Below, piece by piece: positions 15,800 to 23,598 of a stretch of 24,945 bases of DNA. Position numbers and translations under genes: made by a program. This DNA comes from JANNSW01 sp031431235. Lineage in GTDB: Bacteria > Pseudomonadota > Alphaproteobacteria > Rhizobiales > Hyphomicrobiaceae. The notes beneath the pieces were generated by a model. It saw only the letters and a program-made list of their open reading frames with translations, was not told the DNA's origin and searched no databases. The stretch spans positions 1 to 24,945 of the forward strand of contig JANPDA010000021.1 of the NCBI GenBank assembly GCA_031431235.1. The letters are read 5' to 3'. Position 1 is the first letter of the stretch; every line of letters begins with the position of its first letter.

Positions 15800-16627
15800 A
15801 TGCTCGTCGACCACCATTGCCATCTCGACTTCCCCGAGCTCAACGCCGACCTGCCGGGCGTGCTCGCGCGTGCGAAATCGGCCGGCGTCGGGATCATGGT
15901 GACGATCTCGACCCGGGTGCGCCAGTTCGAGCGGATCCAGGCGATCGTGGAGGCCCACGCCAACGTCTTCTGCTCGGTCGGCACGCATCCGCACTACGCG
16001 GGCGAGGAGCGCGATGTGACGCTCGATCAAATCGTCGCGCTGGCGCGGCACCCCAAGGTTGTCGCGATCGGAGAAGCGGGCCTCGATTATCACTACGACA
16101 AGGCGCCGCGCGAGGACCAGGCGGCGGGCTTGCGCCGCCACATCGAGGCCGCGCGGCTGACGGATCTGCCGCTCGTCATCCACAGCCGCGAGGCGGACGA
16201 GGATACCGCAGCGATCCTCGCGGACGAAATGGCGCGCGGACCTTTCAAGGCCGTGCTGCACTGCTTCACCGGCGGGGCTGATCTGGCGCGGCGCGCCGTC
16301 GCGCTCGGGCACTATGTCTCGTTCTCGGGCGTCATCACTTTCGGCAAGTCGGAAGCGCTGCGGGCGATTGCCGCCGAGCTGCCGCTCGACCGCCTGCTGG
16401 TCGAGACCGATGCCCCCTACCTCGCGCCGGTGCCGTTCCGGGGCAAGCGCAACGAGCCGGCGCACGTGGTGCACACGGCCGCCATGCTGGCGAAAATGAA
16501 GGGCGCCACTTCCGAGGAGATCGCGCGCGCGACGACGGAGAATTTCTTCCGGCTCTACAGCCGCACGCCACGACCCGGGTCGGCCCCCGCGACCGCTACC
16601 ACCGCGCCAGCACCGCTCCCCAGGTGA
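15800..16627 (+). CDS. tatD: TatD-family metal-dependent hydrolase (DNase)
   Basis: 275 aa, ATG 15800 with no visible ribosome site; the upstream bases are the palindromic element. All metal ligands of the TIM-barrel family are present: H6 and H8 (HCHLD), E92 (GEAGLDYHY), H128 (VIHSRE), H154 (LHCFTGG) and D204 (ETDAPYLAP). Members are cytoplasmic 3'-5' exonucleases or related hydrolases. In many relatives, metG and tatD are followed by a metallo-beta-lactamase-fold phosphodiesterase; here fabH converges instead and overlaps by 32 bp. The last 20 residues (Pro/Ala/Thr-rich) are antisense or close to fabH and likely not functional. Confidence 0.94.
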   Translation: MLVDHHCHLDFPELNADLPGVLARAKSAGVGIMVTISTRVRQFERIQAIVEAHANVFCSVGTHPHYAGEERDVTLDQIVALARHPKVVAIGEAGLDYHYDKAPREDQAAGLRRHIEAARLTDLPLVIHSREADEDTAAILADEMARGPFKAVLHCFTGGADLARRAVALGHYVSFSGVITFGKSEALRAIAAELPLDRLLVETDAPYLAPVPFRGKRNEPAHVVHTAAMLAKMKGATSEEIARATTENFFRLYSRTPRPGSAPATATTAPAPLPR

Positions 16628-17576
16628 AGCCGCCGCCCATCGCCTCCATCAGCACGAGCTGGCCTTCCTGGATGCGGCCATCCTCCAACGCGGCGTTCAA
16701 AGCGAGCGGGATCGAGGCGGCCGAGGTGTTGGCGTGGCGGTCGACGGTGATCACCACTTTCTCGTGCGGGATGCCGATCTTGCGCGCCGTCCCCTCCAGG
16801 ATGCGCTCATTGGCCTGATGCGGCACGAACCAATCGATCTCGTCGGCGTGCAGGCCGATATCGACCAGTGTCTCCTGGATGACGCTCGAGATATTGGAGA
16901 CGGCGTGGCGGAACACCTCGCGCCCGTTCATGCGCAGATGGCCGACTGTGCCGGTCGAGGATGGGCCGCCATCGACGTAGAGGTCGCCCGCATGGCGCCC
17001 GTCCGCGTGCAGCCGCGAGACCAGGATGCCGCGGTCGGCAACGGTGCCGTGCTGGGGCTGGGTCTCGAGCACGAGCGCGCCCGCTCCGTCGCCGAACAGC
17101 ACGCAAGTGCCGCGATCCTCCCAGTCGAGGATGCGCGAGAACGTCTCCGCGCCGATGACGAGAGCGCGCTTGTAGGGTCCCCCCTTCAACAGCCCATCGG
17201 CGACGGCGAGCGCATAGACGAAGCCCGAGCACACCGCCTGGATGTCGAAAGCGGGTCCCCCTGGCTTCACGCCGAGCTTGGCCTGGATCGCAACCGCGGT
17301 CGCGGGAAAAGTCTGGTCGGGCGTCGAGGTCGCGCACACGATCAGGTCGATCTCGGAGGGATCGATGCCCGAGCGCACCAGCGCCTGCTGGGCAGCGTGG
17401 GTACCGAGATCGGATGTGAGCTCGCCCTCGGCCGCGATATGGCGCATGCGGATGCCGGTGCGCTCGCGGATCCAATCATCGCTCGTGTCGATCCGCTTGG
17501 CGAGCTCGGCGTTCGTCACGATCTTGGCGGGCAGATAGGCCCCGCATCCCCGAATGACCGATCGAATGACCGCCAC
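16596..17576 (-). CDS. fabH: Beta-ketoacyl-ACP synthase III
   Basis: 326 aa. GTG start at 17576, five bases after the plsX stop, with AGAAGGG inside the plsX end as ribosome site. The catalytic triad is complete: C116 (AVCSGF), H253 (PHQAN) and N283 (HANTSAAS). FabH condenses acetyl-CoA with malonyl-ACP to start fatty-acid synthesis. It is coupled to plsX, the usual partner. In the arrangement I recall from relatives, ihfA and a MerR gene follow fabH; here fabH ends against tatD and those genes are about 4 kb away on the other strand. Confidence 0.97.
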   Translation of the reverse strand: MAVIRSVIRGCGAYLPAKIVTNAELAKRIDTSDDWIRERTGIRMRHIAAEGELTSDLGTHAAQQALVRSGIDPSEIDLIVCATSTPDQTFPATAVAIQAKLGVKPGGPAFDIQAVCSGFVYALAVADGLLKGGPYKRALVIGAETFSRILDWEDRGTCVLFGDGAGALVLETQPQHGTVADRGILVSRLHADGRHAGDLYVDGGPSSTGTVGHLRMNGREVFRHAVSNISSVIQETLVDIGLHADEIDWFVPHQANERILEGTARKIGIPHEKVVITVDRHANTSAASIPLALNAALEDGRIQEGQLVLMEAMGGGFTWGAVLARW

Positions 17577-17581
17577 GATGC

Positions 17582-18649
17582 TCAGCCCTTCTCTTTTGCT
17601 GCCGGCTCGTTTGCGGCCAGGCCGATCGTGTCGCGGTCGAACCCTTCCAGATCCTTGGCGATGCGCTGCAACAGCCCGGCTCTAGCCATGTCGTAGCCCA
17701 GATCGATGGCGCTGGCATAGCCGGTTGCGTCGGTGCCGCCATGACTCTTGATGACGAGGCCGTTGAGGCCGAGAAACACGCCGCCATTGGCGCGCCGCGG
17801 GTCGATCTTCTCTTTGAGGATCTTGAACGCCCCTTGCGCCAGCACGGCGCCGGCCTGCGCCAGCATCGAGCGCGCCATCGCCGCCTTCAGATACTGCGCG
17901 ATCTGGCGCGCGGTGCCCTCCGCCGTCTTCAGCGCCACATTGCCGGTGAAGCCGTCCGTCACGACCACGTCGGCCGCGCCGTGGCCGATCTGGTCGCCTT
18001 CGACGAAGCCGCGATAGTCGAACGGCAATTGACGCGCGCGCAGCCAGGCATGGGCCTCGCGGATCGCATCGAGCCCCTTGACCTCCTCGACGCCGATGTT
18101 GAGGAGCCCCACGCTCGGCCGCTCCAGCTCGAACAAGGCCCGTGCGGTTGCAGCGCCCATGAAGGCGTTGTCGGCGAGCTGGCGCGCGGATGCGCCGACG
18201 TTGGCGCCGACGTCGAGCACCAGGCATTCCGCCTCGACTGTCGGCCAGATCGCGGCAATCGCAGGACGCTCGATGCCGGGTAGCATTTTCAGGCAGATCT
18301 TCGACATCGCCATCAGCGCGCCGGTGTTGCCGCCCGAGACGATCACTCCCGCCTCGCCCTTGTGCACCGCATCGATCGCGAGCCACATGCTCGACTTGCC
18401 GCGCCCTCGCATCAACGCCTGGCTCGGCTTGTCGTTCATGGCGACGGCGATGTCGGTGTGGATGATCTCGCTCTTCCCGGCGAGCGCGGGATGCTCGGCG
18501 AGTGCGGCCTCGATCGCCTTGCGATCGCCATAGAGGCGGAAGCGCAGCCCGGGGTGTCTGACGAGCGACAAGGCGGCGCCCGGCACGACCACCTCGGGTC
18601 CACGGTCTCCCCCCATGGCGTCGAGCGCTATGACGAGCGGCGCTGGCAT
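17582..18649 (-). CDS. plsX: Phosphate acyltransferase PlsX
   Basis: 355 aa. Motifs typical of PlsX: ALDAMGGDRGP at the N-terminus, VSGGNTGALMAMSK, LDVGANVGA, GLLNIGVEEVKG, TDGFTGNVALKTAEG and VIKSHGGTDA. It makes acyl-phosphate from acyl-ACP at the membrane surface, the first step toward phosphatidic acid via PlsY. ATG 18649 has no good ribosome site, so translation may be weak or depend on unseen structure. It usually lies directly downstream of DUF177 (YceD); here 900 bp containing another gene intervene, so it must have its own promoter. Confidence 0.96.
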   Translation of the reverse strand: MPAPLVIALDAMGGDRGPEVVVPGAALSLVRHPGLRFRLYGDRKAIEAALAEHPALAGKSEIIHTDIAVAMNDKPSQALMRGRGKSSMWLAIDAVHKGEAGVIVSGGNTGALMAMSKICLKMLPGIERPAIAAIWPTVEAECLVLDVGANVGASARQLADNAFMGAATARALFELERPSVGLLNIGVEEVKGLDAIREAHAWLRARQLPFDYRGFVEGDQIGHGAADVVVTDGFTGNVALKTAEGTARQIAQYLKAAMARSMLAQAGAVLAQGAFKILKEKIDPRRANGGVFLGLNGLVIKSHGGTDATGYASAIDLGYDMARAGLLQRIAKDLEGFDRDTIGLAANEPAAKEKG

Positions 18650-19034
18650 GGGTATGGGTCACCGGATGATGAGAAGGGCATCACTTTTGCAACGGCGGCA
18701 GCCAGCTCGGCTCGATGCCGGCCGGGCCCAGTGCGAACATACAGGTTTGAATGCACCGCACAAGATGGAGCAGCTCGGGCGGCCAGGAGTGTTCACGCTG
18801 CTCTGCGAATTCGGCCGAGGTTGGGGGATCCACCATTCGGCGGATGACGGCTGTCGAGCAACAGTGAGACGCCGCTGACACGCTGAACGGCGGCAAGGAT
18901 GGCGACCCGCATTTCGCCGACACCTTCACCGGTGACCTCTCGCCCTTGACACACGTCGGCATGGCGGGCCAGATCAACCATGCCGATCTCGTCGACCTGT
19001 TGCGAGTATGGCTCGACTTTGCCAGGAGAGTTCG
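18650..19034. other. Intergenic region between plsX and the NTF2-like gene, possible gene remnant
   Basis: 385 bp with no intact gene. On the minus strand two short frames have a coding feel: one at about 18793-19020 (reading VDEIGMVDLARHADV, GEMRVAILAAVQRV) that stops at 18793, and another at about 18681-18810 (PPELLHLVRCIQTCMFALG) that stops at 18681. Together they could be a decayed gene with a frameshift, but I do not recognise a family. The region must also hold the promoters for plsX and the NTF2-like gene. Confidence 0.3.
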
Positions 19035-19532
19035 ATGCTTGCTCGTCGCCTCCCATCGCTCCGCTGTCTCGCTGCCATTGTCATGGTCATCAACGCCAGC
19101 ATGTCTGCGTTCGCCCCGGCCCGGGCTGACATGGCCGCCGACGAGGCGGCGGTGAAGGCTCAGGTCAGCGCATTCTATGATGCGATCAGCGCGCTCGACA
19201 TCGCCAGGATGGAGGCGGTCTGGACGCCGCAAGCCTACGTCACCGTCGTCAATCCGCGCAGCAAGGCGATCTCGCACGGCTGGGACGCGACGCGCGAAGC
19301 GTTCGACAAGGGCGTAATGAGCTTCTGGGCCGAGTTCGAGGCGACCCAGGTCGAGGGCCCCTATGTGCACGTGAACGGCGACATGGCGACGGCGCTGACC
19401 TATGTGGAAGTGGCTGGCAAGACGAAAGACGGGAAGGCCGTGCAGTTCAAGGTCTTCAGCTCGCAGGTGTTCGAACGCCATGGCGAGAAATGGCTGCTGA
19501 TCGCCAACCATGGCTCTCGCGTGCCGGAATAG
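19035..19532 (+). CDS. Secreted NTF2/SnoaL-like (DUF4440-type) protein
   Basis: 165 aa from ATG 19035, preceded by AGGAGAG. Signal peptide: MLARRLPSLRCLAAIVMV..., probable cleavage after ARA at residue 31. The mature part has the cone-shaped NTF2 fold pattern: ADEAAVKAQVSAFYDAISALDIARMEAVWTPQAYVTVVNP at the start and VQFKVFSSQVFERHGEKWLLIANHGSRV at the end, the conserved close of SnoaL/DUF4440 proteins. The family includes isomerases, cyclases and non-enzymatic ligand binders, so the function is open. Periplasmic location is inferred. It stands opposite to its neighbours and sits between plsX and DUF177, genes I expect to be adjacent. Confidence 0.85.
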   Translation: MLARRLPSLRCLAAIVMVINASMSAFAPARADMAADEAAVKAQVSAFYDAISALDIARMEAVWTPQAYVTVVNPRSKAISHGWDATREAFDKGVMSFWAEFEATQVEGPYVHVNGDMATALTYVEVAGKTKDGKAVQFKVFSSQVFERHGEKWLLIANHGSRVPE

Positions 19533-19561
19533 GGCGGGACAATCCGGCAGTTCCGCAGCTT

Positions 19562-20107
19562 CTACTTCTTGCGCAGCACCTCGAGCTTGGCAAACGGCCC
19601 CTCCGGCTTGGGCATGCCAGCCTCGCCGAGGTCGGCAGTGTCGGCAGCTCCGCTGCGCGGGAACAACGGCAGGCCGACCGCCAGCGTCTCATAGACGACC
19701 CGGCCCAGCTCGATGCAGCCCGCCTCGATCGGCTCGGGCGCTTCCTCGTTGGGATCGATGTCGATCTGCCGGCTGGGCGAGGCCAGTTTTTCGGTTGGCA
19801 CGAACTCGAGATCGATCGGCTCATCGATCCGTGCCGCCACCGGCTCGACCGTCACCACACAGGGTTGAGCGAACTCGGCTTGGAGTCGCGCGACCAACCG
19901 GAAACGGCCGCGCGATAGCCCGGTCAACAGTCCTTTGAGCAACAGCTGGTCGAGGGCGAGGAGGTCCAGTGTCGCGGCAAGCGCCTTGCGCTCCGCGGCA
20001 TCGGCCGCCAGATCGATCTTCAATCCGCCGCCTGGGACCTTCGCCGCCTCGATGCGCCAGCGGGCGGACGCGAGCGGGAGCTGCTCGCGTTCCTCGTCGT
20101 GCTTCAT
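19562..20107 (-). CDS. DUF177 / YceD family protein
   Basis: 181 aa. Matches the DUF177 layout: early LKIDLAADAAERKALAATLDLLALDQL, a central beta region (RFRLVARLQAEFAQPCVVTVEPV, with the single family Cys near the turn), and the signature EAGCIELGRVVYETLAVGLPLFPR. The family is linked to 23S rRNA accumulation and usually neighbours rpmF and plsX. The start overlaps the stop of the chaperone gene (ATGA), which shows coupling to it. The usual next gene, plsX, is about 0.9 kb away. Confidence 0.9.
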   Translation of the reverse strand: MKHDEEREQLPLASARWRIEAAKVPGGGLKIDLAADAAERKALAATLDLLALDQLLLKGLLTGLSRGRFRLVARLQAEFAQPCVVTVEPVAARIDEPIDLEFVPTEKLASPSRQIDIDPNEEAPEPIEAGCIELGRVVYETLAVGLPLFPRSGAADTADLGEAGMPKPEGPFAKLEVLRKK

Positions 20108-20649
20108 TTCTCGGTCTCCCCGATCGCTGGAAAATCGATCTCGCCGCCGCGAAGCCCCGCCGTGTCGGCGCCGGCAAGCTCTCTGCGGGCAAATCGCACA
20201 TAATTGGCGAGAGCGCCAATCCTGGCGGCCTCGATTTCCGCCTCGCCATAGACATTGCGTTTCAGCGCGCCCTCGAGGGCGAGTGGATCGGTGCTTGCGA
20301 GCGCGGCGGCATAGGCGTCGAGCCGGCCGTAGAAGGCGCCTGCCACCTCGTGCATTTTCTTTGGCACCGTCAGATCGCCCACGCCCATCTCGCGCATGGC
20401 ATCATCGAGCGCTTCGAACATCTGCTCCGACAGCTCGCGGGCCAGTCCCTGCTGGGGTTCGCTGCCCTCACGCAGGCGGTCGAGCATGAGGAACAAATGC
20501 AGCACCAGCAGCTCGAACCGCCCGGCGACGGTGTCGGGCACACCGTGGTCGAGGTAGAACGCTGGCCGGCGCGCGGCAGCCACACTGGAGCCATAAAGGG
20601 CGCGCGCAATGCGCTCGCGGCCGCGTCGCCGGTTCAGCCATTTGAGCAT
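20104..20649 (-). CDS. Ubiquinol-cytochrome c chaperone family protein (CBP3-like)
   Basis: 181 aa from ATG 20649, chosen because CAGGGAG lies upstream and the family begins with MLKWLNRRRG; the open frame extends 54 codons further without coding character. Core motifs: RRPAFYLDHGVPDTVAGRFELLVLHLFLMLDRL, SEQMFEALDDAMREMGVGDLTVPKKM and HEVAGAFYGRLDAY. In mitochondria Cbp3 helps assemble cytochrome b of complex III; the bacterial homologue is presumed to act likewise. It overlaps the DUF177 gene by four bases and is divergent from bamE, with 148 bp between them. Confidence 0.92.
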   Translation of the reverse strand: MLKWLNRRRGRERIARALYGSSVAAARRPAFYLDHGVPDTVAGRFELLVLHLFLMLDRLREGSEPQQGLARELSEQMFEALDDAMREMGVGDLTVPKKMHEVAGAFYGRLDAYAAALASTDPLALEGALKRNVYGEAEIEAARIGALANYVRFARRELAGADTAGLRGGEIDFPAIGETEK

Positions 20650-20797
20650 GCGATGCGCTCCCTGGAGCGGCCCTGGATTGCGAGCGCGACAAGGCGCGAC
20701 GACAGCAACCGCGCAGGCCCATTGTGTTTCCGCCAACGAGCGGCTAGGCAAATCGAGAGACCGGACAAGCGACCGATTCCCATGGGGGCTCACTAGC

Positions 20798-21289
20798 ATG
20801 CGGAAGACCAAAGGTCAGCACGTCGGCATCAGCGGCTCCGTCCTGCGCTTGGGGCGACTGACTGCCGCAGGATTGCTGGCAGCTTTGCTCGCCGGCTGCG
20901 CCGCCCAGGTCAACAAGCACGGTCACATGCTCGCCGACAGCGACCTCGCTGCCGTGCAACAGGGCATGACCCAGGACGAGGTGAAGCAGGCCCTCGGCAC
21001 GCCCGACACGACATCGACCGCCGACGGGCAAGTCTACTACTACATCGCGACCACGACCACGCAGTCGGTCGCCTTCCTCAATCCGACCATCGTCGATCGC
21101 CGCGTCGCTGCCATCTATTTCTCGCCGTTCGGCACCGTCGACCGCACTGCCAACTACGGCCTGGAGGATGGCCAGGTCGTCGACTTCGTCAGCCGCAAGA
21201 CCCCAACCGCGGCGCGCGAGAAGTCGCTGCTCGCGAGCCTGTTCCGCGGCGTCGGCAAGAAGAAAGTCTTCAACGCGGAAGACAACTAG
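20798..21289 (+). CDS. bamE: Outer-membrane assembly lipoprotein BamE (SmpA/OmlA)
   Basis: 163 aa from ATG 20798. Lipoprotein signal with lipobox LLAGC, C34 lipidated; a basic N-terminus (MRKTKGQH) precedes the hydrophobic core. The BamE core is clear: HGHMLADSDLAAVQQGMTQDEVKQALGTPDTT followed by a tyrosine-rich strand (VYYYIATTT). BamE supports the BAM complex that inserts beta-barrel proteins. The C-terminal 45 residues (SRKTPTAAREKSLLASLFRGVGKKK) are a typical alphaproteobacterial extension. Confidence 0.94.
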   Translation: MRKTKGQHVGISGSVLRLGRLTAAGLLAALLAGCAAQVNKHGHMLADSDLAAVQQGMTQDEVKQALGTPDTTSTADGQVYYYIATTTTQSVAFLNPTIVDRRVAAIYFSPFGTVDRTANYGLEDGQVVDFVSRKTPTAAREKSLLASLFRGVGKKKVFNAEDN

Positions 21290-21437
21290 TCCGGGCACCC
21301 GCAGCCGAGCGGCGGCGGCTCCGGCGAATAATTATTGCATTTCATGTGTTTGCAGGTCGCGGATCAGTTGACCGCGCGCCTCGCTCTCGGTTATCCTCTG
21401 ATCGGTTGTTGCCGATGCAAGGGGAGCTAGAGGGCGC

Positions 21438-21770
21438 ATGGGCGAGCGGACATTGACACGGGCCGATCTGGCCGAGGCGGTGGTGCAGCAGATCGGGCTG
21501 CCACGCAACGAATCGCAAGAGCTGGTCGAGATGGTGATCGGAGAGATCTGCTCCTGCCTCGAGCTCGGCGAGGAGGTGAAACTCTCCTCGTTCGGCTCGT
21601 TCGGCATTCGCCAGAAGGGCGAGCGGATCGGACGCAATCCCAAGACCGGCAAAGAGGTGCCGATCACGCCACGCAAAGTGCTGGTGTTTCGCGCCAGCAA
21701 CATCATGAAGGACCGGATCAACACGCGCCTGACGATGCCAAAGGCAAAGCGCAAGCGCCGCGAGGCATGA
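21438..21770 (+). CDS. ihfA: Integration host factor subunit alpha
   Basis: 110 aa, ATG 21438 after a purine-rich leader (GGGGAGCTAGAGGG). HU/IHF fold: TLTRADLAEAVVQQIGLPRNES at the start, KLSSFGSFGIRQKGERIGRNPKTGKEVPITPRKVLVFRAS with the DNA-intercalating Pro in the beta arm, and a basic tail (KAKRKRREA). IHF bends DNA in replication, recombination and transcription. It is followed by the MerR regulator, the usual neighbour. A TTGACC box lies 70 bp upstream but no convincing -10 was found. Confidence 0.96.
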   Translation: MGERTLTRADLAEAVVQQIGLPRNESQELVEMVIGEICSCLELGEEVKLSSFGSFGIRQKGERIGRNPKTGKEVPITPRKVLVFRASNIMKDRINTRLTMPKAKRKRREA

Positions 21771-21822
21771 CACCATCGGCGTCTGCGCTCGAGCAAGGGT
21801 GATCGGCAGAAGGGAACGGGCA

Positions 21823-22320
21823 TTGGAGAAATCTGTCGACGCATTCCGCACCATCAGTGAGGTCTCGGGCGATCTCGATGTGCCCAAGCACGTGCTCCGG
21901 TTCTGGGAAGGCAAGTTCGCACAACTGCGCCCGATGAAGCGTGGCGGCGGCCGGCGCTATTATCGCCCCGAGGACGTGGAGCTGCTGAAGGGCATCCGCC
22001 GACTGCTCTATGACGAGGGCTACACCATCAAGGGCGTGCAGAAGGTGCTGCGCGAGCAGGGGCTGGAATTCGTGAAGGATTTCGGCGATGGCGAGGTGGG
22101 AGGAGCCGCAAGCGGCGAGGTGCCCATGAACGGGGCAGCCCAGGTCAACGGCGCCATGGTGACGGGAAGCGGCATGAACGGGTCCGCGCGACGGGCCGAG
22201 GCCAGCCGCCAGCCAGCCCAAAGCCGTGGCAGGATCGGCAGGCGCGAGCAGCTGGAGTTGGCAAAGGCGCTGAAGGCGCTGGAGGCGGCACGGGCGCTGT
22301 TGCGCAGCCCGGCCCGGTGA
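21823..22320 (+). CDS. MerR-family regulator, ihfA-linked
   Basis: 165 aa using TTG 21823, which has AGGGA seven bases upstream and gives the family-like start (M)EKSVDAFRTISEVS; GTG 21799 is an alternative with a ribosome site too close. The MerR winged-helix spans residues 5-75: FRTISEVSGDLDVPKHVLRFWEGKFAQLRPMKRGGGRRYYRPEDVELL. Residues 75-165 are a low-complexity Gly/Ala/Asn-rich linker and an Arg/Ala-rich end, with no metal-binding cysteines or effector domain. Its neighbour ihfA and the downstream tRNA-Pro fit the alphaproteobacterial locus as I recall it. The targets are unknown. Confidence 0.88.
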   Translation: MEKSVDAFRTISEVSGDLDVPKHVLRFWEGKFAQLRPMKRGGGRRYYRPEDVELLKGIRRLLYDEGYTIKGVQKVLREQGLEFVKDFGDGEVGGAASGEVPMNGAAQVNGAMVTGSGMNGSARRAEASRQPAQSRGRIGRREQLELAKALKALEAARALLRSPAR

Positions 22321-22410
22321 GGTCGCTCGCGCTGGCCGCCTGGCCCGCCCGCGCTCCACCCACCTTCGCAGTTGACGGGCGCTCGCGGTAGGGCAATAAG
22401 GTGCCGCAGT

Positions 22411-22488
22411 CGGAGCGTAGCGCAGCCCGGTTAGCGCACTAGTCTGGGGGACTAGGGGTCGGGAGTTCAAATCTCCCCGCTCCGACCA
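22411..22488 (+). tRNA. tRNA-Pro (GGG)
   Basis: A full cloverleaf is visible. The 7-bp acceptor CGGAGCG pairs with CGCTCCG (22478-22484). Then come a D arm GCGC/GCGC, an anticodon stem CTAGT/ACTAG with loop CTGGGGG and anticodon GGG at 22446-22448, T arm GGGAG/CTCCC with loop TTCAAAT, discriminator A and an encoded CCA at 22486-22488. Confidence 0.97.
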
Positions 22489-22686
22489 TTTCCGCGCAGG
22501 CCCCGAGCCGCCGGCCCGCTCCGCCGCCACCCTTAAGGCTTGCTTAACCTCCATTGCCCACCGTCGCGGCCAAGGCAAGGATTCGCCGGCCTCGGGTCCG
22601 TCGCATTCCTCAGCCAATGGGTTCGTATTGTCCCGTTGCGGGCCTCCGTCGGGCTCCCTGGGACCCGTCTGACAGGGCTGAGCACA

Positions 22687-23598
22687 ATGCAACTCCGACC
22701 GGTTCAATGGCTGACGGCCCTTCTGATCCTGCTCGCCAGCCCCGCACTGGCCGCGGGCGAAACCTGCCCACAGATCGTGGTCGACTGCGGCATGGGGCTG
22801 CGGCGGGCCGAGCCGTCGGAGCTGCTGCCGGGCATCCTGGCGACGGGGCATAATCAGGTGCCGGCCTGTGTCACGCCCGAGCGCCTGACCGAGTTCCTCA
22901 GCCGGCGCCAGCGCGAGCGCTTCGGCAAGCCGGTGCGGCTGGAAGCGCGCTTTGCCGCCGTCGCGGATGCCTATGCCGTGCTCGGTGGCAGGCTTGGTGT
23001 CAGATGGGACCTCGCCTACTTTCAGATGATGTACGAGACCGGCCACCTCTCGTTCACCACCTGGAGCAACAAGCGCCGCCGCTGGAGCGAGGCGACGGTG
23101 CGGCCGGAGCAGATGAACTTCGCCGGGCTCGGCGCAACCATCGAGAACCCGGTCGGGGAGAGCTTTCAGTCGCTGGAAGCAGGCGTGCTGTTCCACCTGA
23201 AGCATCTGCTCGCCTATTCTGGGCGCCTGCAACAGCCCCCGACGGCGCGCCGCACCTGCCAGGTGCAAGCCGAGATCGTGGCGTGTGCGAAATCGCTGCA
23301 ACGCCCGGTGACGTTCACCGACATGACCGGCATGTGGGCGCACCATGCGATCGAGAATCAATACGCCAAGACCTTGAGGAAGCTCGCCCGTGCCTTCGCC
23401 GAGGAGCACGAGTGCGGCGCCGACTATCCCTTCGTTGCCGGCCCGGCTGCCGCCGATGCCGTCGATGTTTCGGGCGCTCGAGCCGCGATCGCCCCCCCCG
23501 ATACGAACCGCTCGATCCAGGGCGAGCGGTATCCGTCGCGCCGCCACAGCACCGGGAAGAAGCCCTCGTCCATCTCGAGCGTGCCGGAGCGGCGGTAG
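22687..23598 (+). CDS. Secreted glucosaminidase-like (GH73) wall hydrolase
   Basis: 303 aa from ATG 22687; the frame is open further upstream but a signal peptide begins here (MQLRPVQWLTALLILL, cleavage near ALAA at 22-23). The GH73-type domain spans about 80-200: RFAAVADAYAVLGGRLGVRWDLAYFQMMYETGHLSF, with E117 at the place of the catalytic glutamate, and NFAGLGA (N144-A150). It would cleave N-acetylglucosaminyl linkages in peptidoglycan in the periplasm. The last 57 residues are antisense to the dioxygenase gene and look like read-through rather than a domain; the family core ends near residue 245. Confidence 0.8.
   Translation: MQLRPVQWLTALLILLASPALAAGETCPQIVVDCGMGLRRAEPSELLPGILATGHNQVPACVTPERLTEFLSRRQRERFGKPVRLEARFAAVADAYAVLGGRLGVRWDLAYFQMMYETGHLSFTTWSNKRRRWSEATVRPEQMNFAGLGATIENPVGESFQSLEAGVLFHLKHLLAYSGRLQQPPTARRTCQVQAEIVACAKSLQRPVTFTDMTGMWAHHAIENQYAKTLRKLARAFAEEHECGADYPFVAGPAAADAVDVSGARAAIAPPDTNRSIQGERYPSRRHSTGKKPSSISSVPERR

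Noticed and set aside
16734..17696. 320-codon plus-strand frame opposite fabH/plsX
   Set aside because: Antisense to fabH, which has a complete catalytic triad.
22411..22488. tRNA-Pro as an attachment site of an integrated element
   Set aside because: tRNA genes are common integration targets, but no integrase and no repeated tRNA 3' end was found on either side within the window.
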